Of a DNA stretch of 64,000 nucleotides, positions 13,401 to 26,668 are shown piece by piece (the stretch's first letter is position 1; each line of letters opens with the position of its first letter). The DNA comes from Petrosia ficiformis (taxonomy: Eukaryota > Porifera > Demospongiae > Haplosclerida > Petrosiidae). A program made the position numbers and the translations under genes. Below the pieces are notes generated by a model, which was not told the DNA's origin, searched no databases, and was given only the letters and a program-made list of their open reading frames with translations. Where the stretch lies: the NCBI GenBank assembly GCA_947044365.1, contig OX345647.1, positions 4,716,001-4,780,000 of the forward strand, written 5' to 3'.

Positions 13401-14685
13401 GATGTCAGATACTGCATTTGATTCCCTTGTTCAACAACAACTTCAAGCAATTTTTCACACCTTAAGTTTACTTGCTGAGCGAATGCTTAGTGACCATCTT
13501 GAAAATGGAAAATGGCATAAACCAAATGAAGAACTTAGAAAAACAACTACTTCAGTGGCTAAGACTAATACAATCAGCGAAAGAGACTTTGGCCAACTAG
13601 ATCGCCTGCTAAGAGAAAAGCCACATGCAGGTCAGATCTGCTTAGAAGCACACATTCTTTTCACTAACAACAAAACAGCTGATTGGATGTATCAGAAGCC
13701 AGAAGAAGAAAAAACAGAATTACTCAAAACAGCTAGAAAAATGGCTTCTAACCATAAGAAGAGATTTAGAGAAAGGATTGAAAAAATCACAATGGAGAGA
13801 ATAGCTATTCTACAAAAAAGAAAAGAGGAACTGGAACGAAAAGAGAGAAAAGCGCTACAAGAGAAAGAGAAATTAACAACAGCAATTGTTATACAAGGTC
13901 TGTGGCAGTCGGTTCATGATGTGGATGATCAACTATCAGTGCTAAAATCTGAAACAACTAAACGTAAAGCACTCCAGACACAGCTTAAGTTCAGAAGGAT
14001 AGTGCTAGACCAAAAGTATCATGATAATGAGGTGTTTAGCTTTTCTAAAAAAGGAATTGGTCAGTTTAACTCCACTAAGTTGAGGAGTAATCTGCTAAAG
14101 CTATTGCATTTTTCAGAAAGAGCATCATCTGAATATCACGATATCGCAAATCTTATTAACAAAAGAGTTGATCACACATTTATGGAAGATGGCAAACAGG
14201 TCGTGTACAGAGGAAAAGTAGTTTCCCAGGTTTCTGGATTTCCATCTTGGTACAACATTGTTTATGTATGTGAGCCACAGACCGTATACACATACAGACT
14301 GGAGGATGACCTATTAAATGGAGATCTGAAGATAATAGCTTAATCAATAATTATTAATATAGCATACACTTATATTAACTTAACACACTTACAAATTGTG
14401 TTAGTCTCCCTGTACAACAATTTATTTAAATATAAAATTATATATAACCTTCGTCAACGTAGGCAGAAGAATAATTAATTTTTCGACCGGAAATGTACCA
14501 TTTTTCTAATTACAAAACGGTTGAAAAATTAGAACAATTGCGATTAAACGAAAGGGCTTATTTCAGCTTGTAAGGCAAGGATTTTCATCGGACAAAATTT
14601 TTTCAAAAGGTAATTAAATCCTTTCTTGAAAAATAACTCTCTTTTTAAATATGCAGGATAAACAAGAACTTGTGCGGAATCGCTA
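10498..14685 (+). mobile_element. Autonomous-looking DNA transposon, superfamily not assigned
   Basis: The element begins TAGCGATTCCG at 10498 and ends with its exact reverse complement at 14675-14685, an 11-bp perfect terminal inverted repeat. The 7 bases on each side are both ATATATG (10491-10497 and 14686-14692), a clean target-site duplication. The 4.19-kb interior carries one long uninterrupted gene on the plus strand. An intact frame and a perfect duplication suggest a fairly recent insertion. Seven-base duplications do not match TTAA, TA or the 8-bp duplications of hAT elements, so the superfamily is left open. Confidence 0.8.
11335..14343 (+). CDS. Probable transposase of the 4.2-kb element
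   Basis: A single intronless frame of 1,002 residues starts at the first ATG (context aatcATGgct) and ends at TAA. The N-terminal 180 residues are followed by a long charged coiled coil (about 180-300). Then comes a globular part with LHSDGTSKCG (Asp about 375) and TMSDRANGQK (Asp about 445), and later a FFCGMH block and a GNRFNVVFANAARIF block. The two Asp motifs and the Cys/His-type segment resemble the RNase-H-like core of cut-and-paste transposases; a third acidic residue could not be placed with confidence. A second Lys/Glu-rich coil lies near 800-870. Proteins of this look recur in sponge and cnidarian genomes as unnamed repeats (recollection, unchecked). Placement exactly between the inverted repeats supports the role. 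It is unrelated to the neighbouring Death-fold genes. Confidence 0.65.
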   Translation: MAEQKLKPYSRSILNIPFCNEVGITTDMLSDPSSEFPELEGLATNGIMLDLLRVQEYKRLPCAVLIEWTAKLFPGHDIPSIWTLRKNLASLKNKKQRLQKSKLYSADLTNFYKQEYSLPSRRKSGGKTMHSTIIESSKNIAAQNDIVVEALKIANYSLAKEASEWKEKFSETDKTLQTCQEVITRYNPHNAKRREKRKNEKIVCQAKIISGLEKEMHTMQNKLFKNSQSKVKYYKEKCTQLKSDLDCQVSNDDDKYLELEEKLKNEQLKNRSLLEENAILQDRIKELESQTITLYEDGKYNDKTRECVMELLSLNVSIMKIEKVMRSVLKLAGIHPNRVPKHTTINSILSEAHALAQIQLAESLPDKEYTTLHSDGTSKCGHKYNSFQVATEYGTYTLGVREVASGTSQIQLETLEEILQEISEVSTTTDAGRRILANIKCTMSDRANGQKCFNDMLAEYRASILPEVVREWGSISETEKEAMSSLYNFFCGMHFIVGMADYSSEALRLFEDAILDSGTKCESGTVRLIRTACKAFEKRGNEKSGCGLPFATYLHQHGITRNPLIHFRGNRFNVVFANAARIFYLKDKMLDFLKVWGVQNQLLKAVENDLHNEHYIAGCKSLGLIDKLITGPLWRLLESSVHILDMSHHYQNLLGFFQECSIDPSNFMTGELVPFQQVEIKKDDLWTALMSDTAFDSLVQQQLQAIFHTLSLLAERMLSDHLENGKWHKPNEELRKTTTSVAKTNTISERDFGQLDRLLREKPHAGQICLEAHILFTNNKTADWMYQKPEEEKTELLKTARKMASNHKKRFRERIEKITMERIAILQKRKEELERKERKALQEKEKLTTAIVIQGLWQSVHDVDDQLSVLKSETTKRKALQTQLKFRRIVLDQKYHDNEVFSFSKKGIGQFNSTKLRSNLLKLLHFSERASSEYHDIANLINKRVDHTFMEDGKQVVYRGKVVSQVSGFPSWYNIVYVCEPQTVYTYRLEDDLLNGDLKIIA

Positions 14686-14692
14686 ATATATG

Positions 14693-15083
14693 TAATTAAT
14701 TATCTAATTCAAAATAACTTTAAATAGCTACTATCCTTCAATGTGTAAATGCAAATTCTGTACTGGTAGACAACTTGACTAAATTCATTTTACCCTACGA
14801 TATTTTTTTCAGGACACACCTCCAAATACTCCTGCAAAATTGAAAATTTGTCAGTGGAAATGTCATAACTTTCAAATACAGAATATATATATATACCTTG
14901 TCTGATTATAATTTAGTTTTTTGTATGTATGATTATATATGTAATCTGCTGAATGTATTGCGATCTAAATCTAATTGCATCTTACATATTCTTGTCAATT
15001 GACTTTCTGGTATGGAAAACAAGCCACTCCCCTCTATCATGTGATTGCTATCTCTCTCCGATCCGCTCTTGTGACGCTCACAT
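14693..15083. promoter_or_regulatory. Promoter-proximal region of the large DED receptor gene
   Basis: The last 80 bases before the start codon contain GCCACTCC (15023-15030) and the E-box TCATGTGAT (15037-15045). The same pair, in the same order and near spacing, precedes the paralogous start codon at 57.8 kb. Farther upstream the region is AT-rich transposon-flanking DNA. No TATA box is evident. Confidence 0.4.
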
Positions 15084-15972
15084 ATGGCTAAGCGGCCTGA
15101 GCCCGTGTCCTTTGAGACTCAACTAGAATCCTTCCAGCCTAATGATCAACAGTTAGATTCCATTAGAAAAGACGGACGGGTTTCTGGTATCAATCTCGAA
15201 GGAGCTGCAAACATATTAGATGTTTATCATCGCTTAGAGAACAAACGACTTCAAGATGCACCTACTATTATAGTTACGATGTTAAGGAATGCAGGTTTCT
15301 CAGAAACTCAACTGGAAAGTTTAGAAGAGTATGTCAGACCAGTTAGAGAAGACAAACCTCAAATCCCTCCATCATCAAACAATCAACACCAGTTGACTCT
15401 GGGAATGTTGTTAGTTCGATTGAACCCAGCACTTAATGAGCGTCAACTTAAACGAGTAAAACTGGTTGTTGAAGTTTCAGATGTTTCACGATCTGAGATT
15501 GATACCTGCAAATACGTATCAGAGATGTATCGTCTAGTGGAGTACAAAATGCCTAAAACATCTGTTTCGTGGCTAATTCTAATTCTTTCCAGAGTTGGAG
15601 TGCCAGAGTCCCAGCTGGATTCTTTAAAACCTTACATTGAAGAAGCGTATCACATTGAAGATAATATAATGGTCGACTTCATTCTTACGCTAACAGACAT
15701 ACTAGAGAATTTCACTGACAAGTTTTATCGTAGTTTTAGAGAACTTGTAATACATACGCACCTCACAGAATTCCATCCCGATAATTTAATATGTCGTACT
15801 TACCTCTTACATGTGTTACTGGAGAGAAAACTTGTCTTTCCTGATGAGTTAGGACATTTTTTCACTCGGCTTGAGGCAACAGGATGTCAGAAACAACACA
15901 AAGTACTTCAAAAGCTTTGTAAGCGACATGGAATTGTTGAACCTCAATGGGAACACTTAGTAGAATCTATCA
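15084..15972 (+). CDS. Exon 1 of the giant receptor: three DED-like domains
   Basis: The exon starts at ATG 15084 and ends at CA|GTGAGT (297 residues). Three helix bundles of about 85 residues can be laid over each other: about 25-93 (ANILDVYHRLENK, LESLEEYV), 104-190 (LNPALNERQLKRVKLVVEV, LVEYKMPK, LILILSRVGV) and 197-290 (DKFYRSFRELVI, LLHVLLERKLVFPDELGHFF). Each shows the DED order: a leucine-rich first helix, a basic second helix, then LLE-type helices 4-5. DEDs recruit other DED proteins such as procaspase-8 and FADD in animals. No RxDL motif is fully preserved in the middle domain, so binding may differ. Confidence 0.6.
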
Positions 15973-18900
15973 GTGAGTTATTATAATGTTTTGAATCTTT
16001 AAATATGGTGATATTAGCATTCATTAATAATGTCCTCTCATGTGAATATATGGCATCTTTAATAATACTTATAATTATAATTATGTCCCATAGTACTGAG
16101 CATGTGCTGAACAGGATTAATTATGGAGAAAAGTGTCCCTATTTTTGTTGGGAAGTGTCTAAACCCTTATAGGCTTGTCTTAAGGTTTGCTATAGCTTTT
16201 CCAATGTCTCTTGGTTAAAAAATTTGTTGTAATTTCTTTATCCTGCTGCTTATCATAGCTCATGAAGTCCAATCTTAATTATAATATATGTCATATAATT
16301 ATGTCACAATGTAAACATTAATCATGGAGATGTGTTAATTGTACCATATAAGATGTAATTCTTACTACTTCAATAGTTACTGCCTTTTAATACTATAGAT
16401 ACTACTGCGACTAATATAACTAATATAATGGGAGTTGAGAATCAATCCAGACAAAGTATGTACTATATTTGTGAGATAACATTCCTATTGAGTAGATGAT
16501 AGTAGTAGTAGGTTACCTACAGTTCAATGAGATTTCAATATAAATGTACCATAGACACATGGACAGTATAGGATCATCCTATCATCATAAGAATATCATT
16601 AATTAACTATGCTTCCTCCATCCCCTTTTATTCCATCCCAAAGTACCAACTATATATAAAACATTATAAGTCCATTGTACCATTGTATGTAAACACCAGT
16701 TATGGTCATAAGTCATGCTTTATGTACTCAGAGTGAGGCCTTGAGGCAAACACAGTACTACTTGTCTTCACTTGTGCTGTAGTAGCCTCTCAACCTGCCC
16801 CTTGTGCTTTATATGTAATATTGTTGAAGCAAGAGGTACAATAATATGAATAGGAATCTCATTATCAATGATAATTTAGTGATATATAATTATATAATTA
16901 ATAATTATTATAATTATAATTATATATATAATTATATATAATTATACACAATTGTTTGTTAGTGTCAATTATAGATTAGTACATGTAATGTCAGTTAGAG
17001 TAGTTGCCTATTGTAATAACACATACATTATATAGAATAATTAAAATACATATATTACATTGAGTTGAACTTCATGTAATATTCTAATCTAGGAAGAGAC
17101 AGGACAACACACATTTCTAGTAGCCAATATCAACTAGAAGATGTTGAACCAGATGGTGATCCAAAATATTATAATCAATCACATAATCCACCTTCTTTTC
17201 GACATGACTCACCTCCTCAACTGGACTTACAAATTCCACTACCTCGATCTGTTTCGTCTATTAATGAAAGCACACTTCCTGAATTCTATGAGCCAATGAC
17301 TAAAAGGAAGAAATGTATGATTACACATAAACATAATTATAGATACTTTAGCAATAGAAGAAGTATTCCTGATTAACAATTACCTATAATGTTTTGTTAT
17401 GAGAAGGCCATAAATTTAGAAGTAAAAGTTTACTTTTTCCGCTTATATACTTTCATTACGTGTTTTTTTCATACCCATTAAATTGACAGTGTAAGTTCTT
17501 TAGTTACTGTCTTACTGGTCCTCTGAATCTAAATAAATATCATTCATGTTCACCTTAAACTCAGAAACATGTTCATAACTTTAGTTTGGAATGACCAACA
17601 ATCTTTTTTCCTGCACCATTTTCATATTATCCTTCCCATTCTTTCTTGTGTATATCAAATTCAATCCACTTCATTATTGAATTTTGAGTGAATGTGATAA
17701 ACTTTGTAGTCACCTCACTATATATATTCTGTTCACATCATTGATATGAAAGATATTTTTATCAGACTGTTCTAATTATAGTGTTACCTTTCTTTCTTCT
17801 TTAGCTTATGCCGTAGATCAGACATCCTGCAGTTTAATATCTGGCTTTCTTCTGTCATTACTACTTGCATCAATGATCATTTCTGTCAAAAGCAATGTTG
17901 TTGCCCCACCCTCAAATACTATTAAACACAATACCTCCACTACTTACATCAAGCAAGTCACTATTGTCAAAGCCAGTGAGTACAATACCAAGATTCATTT
18001 AACCTCACAAAACAATTCCAGATATCAGACTCATACCTTGAAAAACAAAACCAGTACTTATGTAATCGATACAGCCGCAATATCTGAATATCAACACATT
18101 AATAGCTCTGTACAGTTTTCATCTGGATTCTACTTTCTTGATGCAAGCCTTGTTAAAAATGTTCCAAATAATATCATAATCTCTGAATCTGTTTTGGAAC
18201 CTAATACTTCACAATGCTCTGAAGAACCTTGTTCTCTGAATTGGAATGATGATGAATGTACTAGTATAACAATCTCAAAATCGAACTTTTCTGTGATATC
18301 TCAGAACCCTCATGTCTTTATGTTAGCAAAGTCACTCAATTATCGTAATAATAGTATTACCGTTTCTATGGAATCTATTGAGTGGAATAGTGCTAGTGTT
18401 GGTGTCGTTGCTGTTTCTTTGCCAGTTTTGGTCTTTTCATTTGTTGTAGTTATAATCTGTGTTCTTATAAAAACTTTCCCAGACGGAGCCTCCAGTATTG
18501 AGAATAAAACTATTGATGATTCAGGAAATGTATCAGTATCAATATCAATATATAATCCATCGGAAATAGATGTAGAGCCAGAATTAATGAAGACAAAGCC
18601 AAAACATGATGGACTACTGAATACACAACGATCACCTGTGAGATACAAACCTGGTTCAGATGAATGTAAGTTTTGATTGTATAATTATACATAATTACAC
18701 ATACTTCTACAGTCCACACCCAAACTTATAATCATTAATGGTACTATTAATGGATTTTGTAATGTGGAAACTCAGCAACAAAGTGTATGGAGAAAAGTAT
18801 ACTTTAATCCTGCTGGTCTGTGGAGCTCATGTATTCTTTTGGTACCATTGATGAAGTTCCACAGAATGACCTAACCACTTTAATTATATAATATACTTCA

Positions 18901-21900
18901 CACACCATTGGATTTTTGTTGGTAATTCAGAGTACTTACAAAGGCTGACTGTCTGAGTTATAAATTGTAATGAAAAGATGAATGTGTGTTCCACTTATAT
19001 GCCATGGCCATTAATTGACTGAGCCCTCAGAATAATGTAACACTATATTATATATAAATAAATATAATTATGTTGTTAAATTCAAACTCATAGGAAAGCA
19101 ATATATATTTTTTTAGGAATGTGAATATTGTACTATAGTGCTTCACTAAAAAACTTATACTTGTAAATGTGCTGAGTATTCGTGTATACCAAACTACCAA
19201 TATTGTGTCCTTGTGAGATGTGAAGTGCAGCTAGCTAAGTAATCAGTAAAGTATATACAGCATTTGCAACAATAATCATACACATTAATCATTGATAATT
19301 TTCATTCAATATCGTGGTACATTATTGGCTTTTGGGTGTCTCAATAAACTGGAATTGGCAGTTTAGTAAGCATGGCTTTTCCCATTTTTCTAATTGTACA
19401 CCTAAAAGCAATTATAACAAGCTAGTGTGCATAACTTTGATTGATTTCTTTTACCATTTCTTGACAACTACAACCAAACAGGACATTTATTTACATTTTA
19501 TAAGCATTTCTTCAAATATCGTGATACTGTATCGTATCGTGATATTTTAGCAGTGATATGCAATACTATTATTTAGTTGTATCGCACATCCCTAATTTAT
19601 AATATTATATAGGTCCATTTGATGAGATGCTTGAGATGTCATTTGATGAAAACGGATTATTTTATCATTCTTACAAGTATGGAGTTACAATCATTATACC
19701 TCCTGGAGCAGTTCAACAACCTTGTGTTCTACAATTTGGAGCGTGTTTACTACTTCCTCATTTTAGATCTAGTGACTCTTTTATACCAGTCTCTCCCTTT
19801 GTATGGATACACATTGATAGTCTGTTGTCAAAACCTGCTGAACTATATATTCCTCATTATGTTGATGTTAGTAGTGATGAAGACAAGAAGAATCTATGTC
19901 TCCTAAATACGAAAAACAACTTTGAAGTATTTACAGCTGACAAAGTAGCTCAAGTAAGTTTCTCACCAACGTTAGCCAGAATTCTTACAACCCACTTCTG
20001 TTCACTTTGTGCTGCTGCTAAAAATCCACCACAAAAGAGGTATGCTTTACTCTATGCAGAAAAGGAACTTGATGATGGCAGTTTACATGTGGTTATATGT
20101 ATTACGTATTCTTTTAGATGCTTACAGGTAATGCCAATCATTATATATATTAGATGCTTACTGGTGTAACAATGACAACCATTTTATATTTATCAAATTA
20201 CAGATCGTTGAAGAACAGTTCAAGGAGTATAAAGTATTTCATCTTGGTTGTGTTTCCTTCAGTGATGATAGTAATGGTATGAGTGTTACATTTGATTCTG
20301 CCCCTGGTTGGAATATTAATTTCAGAGGTACTAATCATACACAAGTAAGTAAAAGAAGTAATTAAAAAATTACTGATACAGACATTACTTGCATATTTAA
20401 TATTTTTGATATAGATAACTGAAGACATGATTGATTTCTATAAGGTACTGGGTTGTACTCCAGAAACTCTGACTGATGATGATATTGAAACCCTTAAGAT
20501 GTTCGAGAAAATGAAGTTATATCCACCATGTTTTAGGCTCCTATTTTCTCCTGATGGTCCACAAAATGGAGACACTCAAGTGAAATTATCTCTACATGGA
20601 CTTAATAATGCATCTCCTATAATGATTAGATTGTGCAAGGAAATGTCAGGTATATACATCACTGCTTTCTTTCTTGTAAAATGGATACTTAATGTACATG
20701 AAGAGAATGAAAATTATTTTAATACTATGTAGGTTTACATGCAACTAGTCCAGTCTCATCTACTTCACTTTTTTCTGAAACTTCAGAATATGATTCTGGT
20801 ACATATTTAACTCTTTATTTTGCTAATTTCATAATACATTATACTCTAGGTTCAACATCATTTCATCATGATCTCACTTTTTCAAATGGTAAAACACTAA
20901 TTATTAATTATTTGTAATACTTCATTTTCATCATGTATATAGGGTTTGATACTTTCTTCGTTGACCTAATGAGCTTCTTAGGATCAAAACTACAATCACA
21001 TTGGATGAAATTCGGTTATCATCTCAATCTTCCAATTCAAGAGCTTCATAAAATTGAAATTAATGTCGGTAAAGATAGCACACGCTGTACAAAACAAGTA
21101 TTGTTTCTGTGGAGAAGATTAAATCCAGCTGCATCATGGGAACCAATAGCTGAGGCACTCAAACGATCTGGATTATCTTTGCTCTCTGCTATAGTCACTA
21201 AACAATGTACAAATCCTGGCCCTACATTTTGTCAAACTTGTCAGTGTACTCATGGTCTGGACTTCACTCACTTTGATATACCTGATGTACTTTCCTCTAT
21301 TCCAAACAGTATGTCAACATAATTACTTATCAGAGACTGACCATATAATTATGATTAGCTTACTGTTTACTGTTATACAAATCAAGTAGATTCCTGTAAA
21401 CAATGGAGCACTGCATCTGTTTATATATATACATATACCATGCATGAATCTTCATTTCAAGTTTTATATTATTAATTATTAACAGTTTTCTACTACTGTA
21501 TATACTTCAATTTACATGTTTACAACTTTGTATCATAGGTTCCACTTTACTACATAGCCGACCAGATCTTTCAATGTTTAGTAATCTTGTTGTTGCTGAG
21601 ATACCTTCAAAATGGGAACTGTTTGGAGTACAATTAGGACTAGAACAGAGCTATTTAGATTGTCTTCGTGATCAGTTTCATGATCCTAGGAATCGATTTA
21701 CTCATTTGTTTGATGAGTGGAGGAAGAGAAAACCTTCAGAGTTCACCTGGTCTACAGTCATAAGAATATTGTGTTCAAGAATAATTAATGAATTTACTGT
21801 AGCAGAAAATGTTTTACGGAATTTATCAACAGGTAAATTTCTTTCTTGCAAATAGTTATAATTCTTCGTGTCGGTTACAAAAATAGTATTTACTGATATT

Positions 21901-24900
21901 TATAATTCTTCTTGACACTATACATTATGTGATTAACATCTTGTAAGATCAAAATGTTTATGAGTATATCTCTCTAACTCTACAGGTGAAGATTCTTCTC
22001 TTGTTATGACCCCTGCCTCTAATCCTGACAGTACATTAACTGCAGTACCTATTGCTGTTGAAGAAAGAGGTACATGTATGATTCAATTAATTGCATTCTC
22101 CACTAATTGATTGTCAATAAATGTTTAATGAATATAATTCATCCCAAGGGCATAACTAGGAATCTATAAAAGGGAAGGGAAGGCAAAGGTGGCTTGGCAC
22201 AATGAAAGTTTTGTAGTTGAGGAATTATTCATAGAAGTGTTGTCATTACATACTTGTCTAAAATATGAAGATAGCCTTTTTGCAAAACACATAGTCACTG
22301 TTTCCTAATCCTAAGAAGACTTCTAGTAGCATAGGAATATGAGAACACAATTAATGTTTGAAAGGCTATCGCTGGCAAAGTACTGCTTCAAACCAAGCAG
22401 AATTTGGGTATATAGTGAATTTTACAACACCACACTGGCCCCACCTACTTTGCAAGTGATTCAAGCATAATTGCAACATGGAGGTCTGTGCTTTTAATGG
22501 CTGTCCCTATTACTGCAGCTCACCAACCAATCACATTTATTGAATCTCATCACCTGACAACACATTAAATCACCTATTGCACGTGTGCAAACAGTTATTG
22601 CAATAAATAACTGTACATGTATGTTTTAATGTGACACTTAAGTGGAGTCAATAAAAGCCACATTAAAACACATAATGCATATTTAATGGCTTATGTTAGT
22701 TGCTTCATGACTTTCCAATGCCTTCCAAAATTGCACCAGAAGCGATCTCAATTTAATATTGTTGATAAATTTCATAAAAGTGAAATTGAATGACTTGCTT
22801 ACTATAGCTATAAATGTATTATAATTATACTAATACCATTACAAATCATCTAGTCAGAATCAATGTTTTACTATATAAAACATTTTGGTTATAAAGTTAT
22901 GGCAATTTGTATAACTCATAGTTAATGTTGAAAACACAACACATGTTGTTTGAAGAGGCTATCGCTGCTTCAAACTAAGTAGCTATAACATCAACATTGG
23001 CTGTATGCTTTCTGTCACGACCTACTTTGTAATTGTCACGACCTACTTTGTAATTGTACATATGATTCAAGGATAATTAATTCATAATATGGTATAAGAT
23101 ATTCTTACAATTTTTTCATAATTTATTATGACCTACAGGGCAATTCCTATGATTGCTTTCCTACAAGTTCGAATTATACTTATAAATGTTTATTATGTTA
23201 GATATGCATAGTATATGATTATAGTTAAGGAAAGTGTGTTGTGTCATTCCAGAGGGCTCAGTCAATTAGTGGTATAGCACAAATTAATGCATGCTTGAGC
23301 TACAGTGCAGTACAGTCTATAGTAGGGATAGGCATTATCAAGAAATTTGATTAATGCGATATGAGTAATACTTTATGAATAGATTACTGTCAATACTAGT
23401 TTTGATATGATACTGATTTAACCCTTATATCCACATGCAATGTTTAACCCCTAACATAAAGGCTTTTCGTGAAAAACGCCCAAACCTTTTATTCTTTCAC
23501 TATCAGCTGCAAGCTTACTTCTATTAGAAAATATAGAATAGCCCAGCAGATATTTCTATATGGTTTTTATCATTATGATAATGATAATTATCAGTAATAA
23601 CTTCATTAAACTATTAAAGTTAATTAACCAATACATGGATGGTAAATCATACATATCAAAAACATTTTTGGACATTTGATATTGTCAATGAATAGGATTG
23701 TAATTAGTATTAGGAGCTTATGAGTTTTGTGAAGTAGTGTGAAGGAGTGTTGAACTTCAATATAATTCGGAATCTATCTATTGTTGATGACACATTCTGC
23801 AAATTTCCTTATATGGAATTACACTGTACAATTACCACTGGTCAAGTAGATTATAAATAGAAGTTACATCTCACAACCCACGAAGTTGACACAAACGCTT
23901 AGCATATGGGAGAAAGCTGGAGTGGTAGTTGGATATATAAGTTTGACACTCCTTCACACCTGTTGGTATTGATAATATTGCCTTCGCTAGTCTACAGTGT
24001 ATACAGACCAGCAGGAAAAATCCCAAAAATTAGTTTTTAGAAACTGCTGGTAATAGTTATAATATAACTATATTAAGTGGTGTCCAAAATATTATTCAAG
24101 CCTTTGGCACAATCAGCACAGAAAATATTGGCTGTCACATTGTTAGTTAGTTTGATAACTTGTGCTTTTTATTAGCAACTAATGTAATAGTCACACTCTT
24201 ATCATGTCCCATTAATAACAGTAATAATTATTATTCATAATTGTGCACATTAAAATATGTAATTTGATACAAATTACTGGAATATTTCCTTCCAGATGAA
24301 AGTGATAGACAGCTATTTCTACAAGAATGTGAAAAAGGACAAATCGAGATTCATCCACTCAAATGTATCTTAAGTGGTTTGCCTCGTGTTGGTAAGACAT
24401 CTTTTATGTCACGTTTACAAGGAAAGAAACCACTTTTCGAGTGTCCAAGTACAGGCCTTGAACGCCCTATATCAATTAGTATTTCAGAACGAACTAATTT
24501 TACTTCAGCAATAATCGAGAATGGTGGGAATTGGATACCTATTAGTAATATCCCAGAAGAAGGTTATGCTTTATTACAACAGGTGAAGACTTCTTTGTCT
24601 GGAGAGGCCACAGCACATATTTCAGATAATCATTCGTATCGTGTCATTCCTTCTGATAGCTTCAGTACATCTATAGAGAATGCTCCTTCTATTGAACCTT
24701 CAGGACACTTTGACACCCCAGATTCAATGGGAATCGAGAAACATCTTGTAGATGATTTTTTGTCTGATGTTTTAAAGAACCCAACCTTCGTTTATGAAAT
24801 TTTGAGGAATTTGGAAAAATCCAAATCCAAGATGGTATATTTCATGGATACTGGTGGACAACCTGAATTCCATGAACTACTCCCTCCAATCTTACACGGT

Positions 24901-26630
24901 CCTGCACTTCACCTTATATTCTTTAATGCCTCTCTTAAGCTCAATGAGCCAGTGAAGGTAACTTTTTGTCATACCAAGACAGAGATTGAATCAGTTGAGT
25001 ATACTGCCAACTCTTCATCAATCGAAATTATTCATCAACTGCTCTCCACCCTTTACTCTCTTCATCTACAAGAGGATTTACGACAGTCAAAAGCAGTTGT
25101 TTTGGGTTCTCATATTGATTTACTGGATGAGGATGAATCACAGCGTCATAACAAGATTAATGAAATAAATCGCCATCTCAGAGAATACATTAAGACCACC
25201 GACTATTTTGAACACAAATTTTTAAAATTTTCCAATGATAGTGATAACTTATTTCTACCAATTGATAACAAGACTGCATCTGATGAGGAATTGGAAAAGA
25301 TCAAGAAATTCCTGGAAGATGTGTTTGATGAGTTTGAACCAGTTCCTTTGCCAATTACTTGGGCAGCCTTTCACCTGATTCTACGTTACAAGTATGAGAA
25401 GTCAGGAGGTGTGTGTACCATTGAGGAATGTACAGATCTTGCTGCAAAATTTGGTATTAAAAGAGCTGATGTAGTTTCGGTATTGAGGTACCTACACAAT
25501 AATATTGGAACTATCCTATATTATGAAGAGGTTGATGACCTCAATAAGCTTGTTATATGTGATCCTAATGTGTTGTTTCAAGGAATATCTCATCTTGTAG
25601 CTGTTTCATTTGCAGGCCGTGGCAAGGTTTGCAATGAAGCCGAAAACATTAGGAAGAGTGGAAAAGTACCATTACATATACTCAAAAAAGCCAAGTCTCC
25701 AGATCCAAATTCTCCTCTTAAAGTCAGCCATCTAATAAAACTTCTCACTCATTACAAGCTTATGAAAGAGGTCGAGCAAGATAGTAATATTGCTTACTTT
25801 ATGCCCTGCCTTTTACGGCCAGAAGAAATGTTAGAGTCTTCAATATCTGGAGATGAAGTTTCATGTCTCGATTGTCCTCCACTTTTAATAATGTTCAAAG
25901 GTGGATATATTCCAGTTGGTGTTTTCTCAGCTATTGTATTAGAATTGTCATCAGAATGGGATTTTGATGATTCTAAACCTCTGTATCGTAACCATGTTGA
26001 CTTCATTGCACATTCACATATAGTTGAGTTACGCTCCTGCTATACATTTTTGGAAATTCGTATCACTGCACACGATGAAGCATCATCCTATTGCTACCAC
26101 ACTCGCCAATTTTTTAATCAGTGTTTACGTAATGTGCTACAAGTTCATCATCATGCTGCTCATACGGAAGTTTTTGAAGGTTTTTATTGTCCAGGTAGCT
26201 TTAGTTGTCAATCCCTCCACATGTGTAAATATAAGAATGGATATCTTAGGTGTAGTGCTCAACAAGAAAGATGTCAAGGATATAAACATCCCTTTCCTCT
26301 TTGTCCTGTTCAGAGATCTTGGTTTGAGGTAAATGTAATTGTTTCATTGTATATAACAGTTATTATATAAGTGTATCTTTTAACAGGAGAATCCATCAAT
26401 TTTTGGACAGACTTCTCCTATGAAAGGTTATAAACCACACATAATTATTTATGTTCATAAACTACATAGTGGACACACACACACTCTGCTGTTTATATTT
26501 TATAAGTAAATCAGTATCTTGTTTAATAGCATTAATACATTTCTCATCTATGTTGCTTTCAATAGTATATGCACACGAATCAAGTCTACTGCAGCCAAAA
26601 TATGAATGTGATTCTCTAACAGGTTTGTGG

Positions 26631-26668
<38 letters not shown>

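Noticed and set aside
15973..15986. TAA ending the triple-DED protein as a free cytosolic protein
   Set aside because: The GTGAGT donor is kept in all four paralogs while the bases after it diverge, and downstream phase-1 exons exist. An intron-retained short form remains possible.
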